Assembly: GCA_905199135.1 (NCBI GenBank)
Contig: CAJKFC010000056.1
Span: forward strand, 1 to 12,434
Source: an uncultured Eubacteriales bacterium
GTDB lineage: Bacteria > Bacillota > Clostridia > Oscillospirales > Butyricicoccaceae
DNA: 12,434 nucleotides
Direction: 5' to 3'
Part shown: piece after piece, positions 12,391 to 12,434 of the stretch
How the letters are laid out: each line of letters opens with the position of its first letter
Numbering within the stretch: the first letter of the stretch is position 1
The notes under the pieces: generated by a model
Seen by the model: the letters and a program-made list of their open reading frames with translations, nothing else
What the model was told of the DNA's origin: nothing
Database searches by the model: none
Made by a program: the position numbers and the translations under genes

Positions 12391-12434
12391 GCCCTCCCCA
12401 TGTGTCAGGCCGCATGGGGTCCCCGATTATCGGA
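12391..12434. repeat. Dispersed-repeat unit E, cut by the window end
   Basis: CCCCATG (12396-12402) and CATGGGG (12413-12419) form a 7-bp stem, followed by GGGGTCCCCGATTAT, which parallels GGGACCCC-GATTAAATA of unit A. The second hairpin would lie beyond the window. Confidence 0.5.

Overview
The window comes from an endospore-forming, Gram-positive Firmicute of the clostridial type. It carries a Noc nucleoid-occlusion protein and an alpha/beta-type small acid-soluble spore protein. The coding DNA is fairly GC-rich with strong AGGAGG ribosome-binding sites, which suggests an Oscillospiraceae-like clostridium; that last step is inference.

Left part (1-2052, + strand): a regulatory region with an extended -10 promoter and a near-consensus Noc-binding palindrome leads into noc. 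A formiminotetrahydrofolate cyclodeaminase/methenyl-THF cyclohydrolase gene follows 34 bp later and ends at a strong terminator. Next is a monocistronic SASP gene with its own bidirectional terminator.

Boundary (2053-2445): a protein-free stretch of dispersed-repeat units. Each has a conserved backbone and a hairpin with an ACTC loop whose stem shows compensated base changes. Two units form a ~102-bp tandem duplication. The same family reappears at the right end (12306-12434).

Main part (2446-12209, - strand, read right to left): a compact, translationally coupled cluster with PBSX/skin-like myophage gene order. It encodes a major capsid protein, three head-tail connector/tail-completion type proteins, a contractile sheath, a tail tube, an XkdN-like assembly chaperone, a LysM baseplate protein, a gpD-like hub, DUF2577-like and gp25-like proteins, a short baseplate J, a YmfQ-like protein, a beta-helical tail fibre, two small unknown proteins and an amidase. 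Many genes overlap by 4-8 nt, or the stop codon of one forms part of the Shine-Dalgarno sequence of the next.

The striking feature is what is missing. No tape-measure gene lies between the chaperone and the LysM protein, which are only 8 bp apart. Within the window there is no portal, terminase, scaffold/protease or holin, and the capsid gene is followed upstream by host-type repeats. The baseplate J protein lacks its usual middle region, and the amidase has Ala where the family's conserved catalytic Glu is expected. Together these point to a reduced or domesticated contractile particle cassette, or to a prophage whose remaining parts lie beyond the right edge. The window alone cannot separate these.
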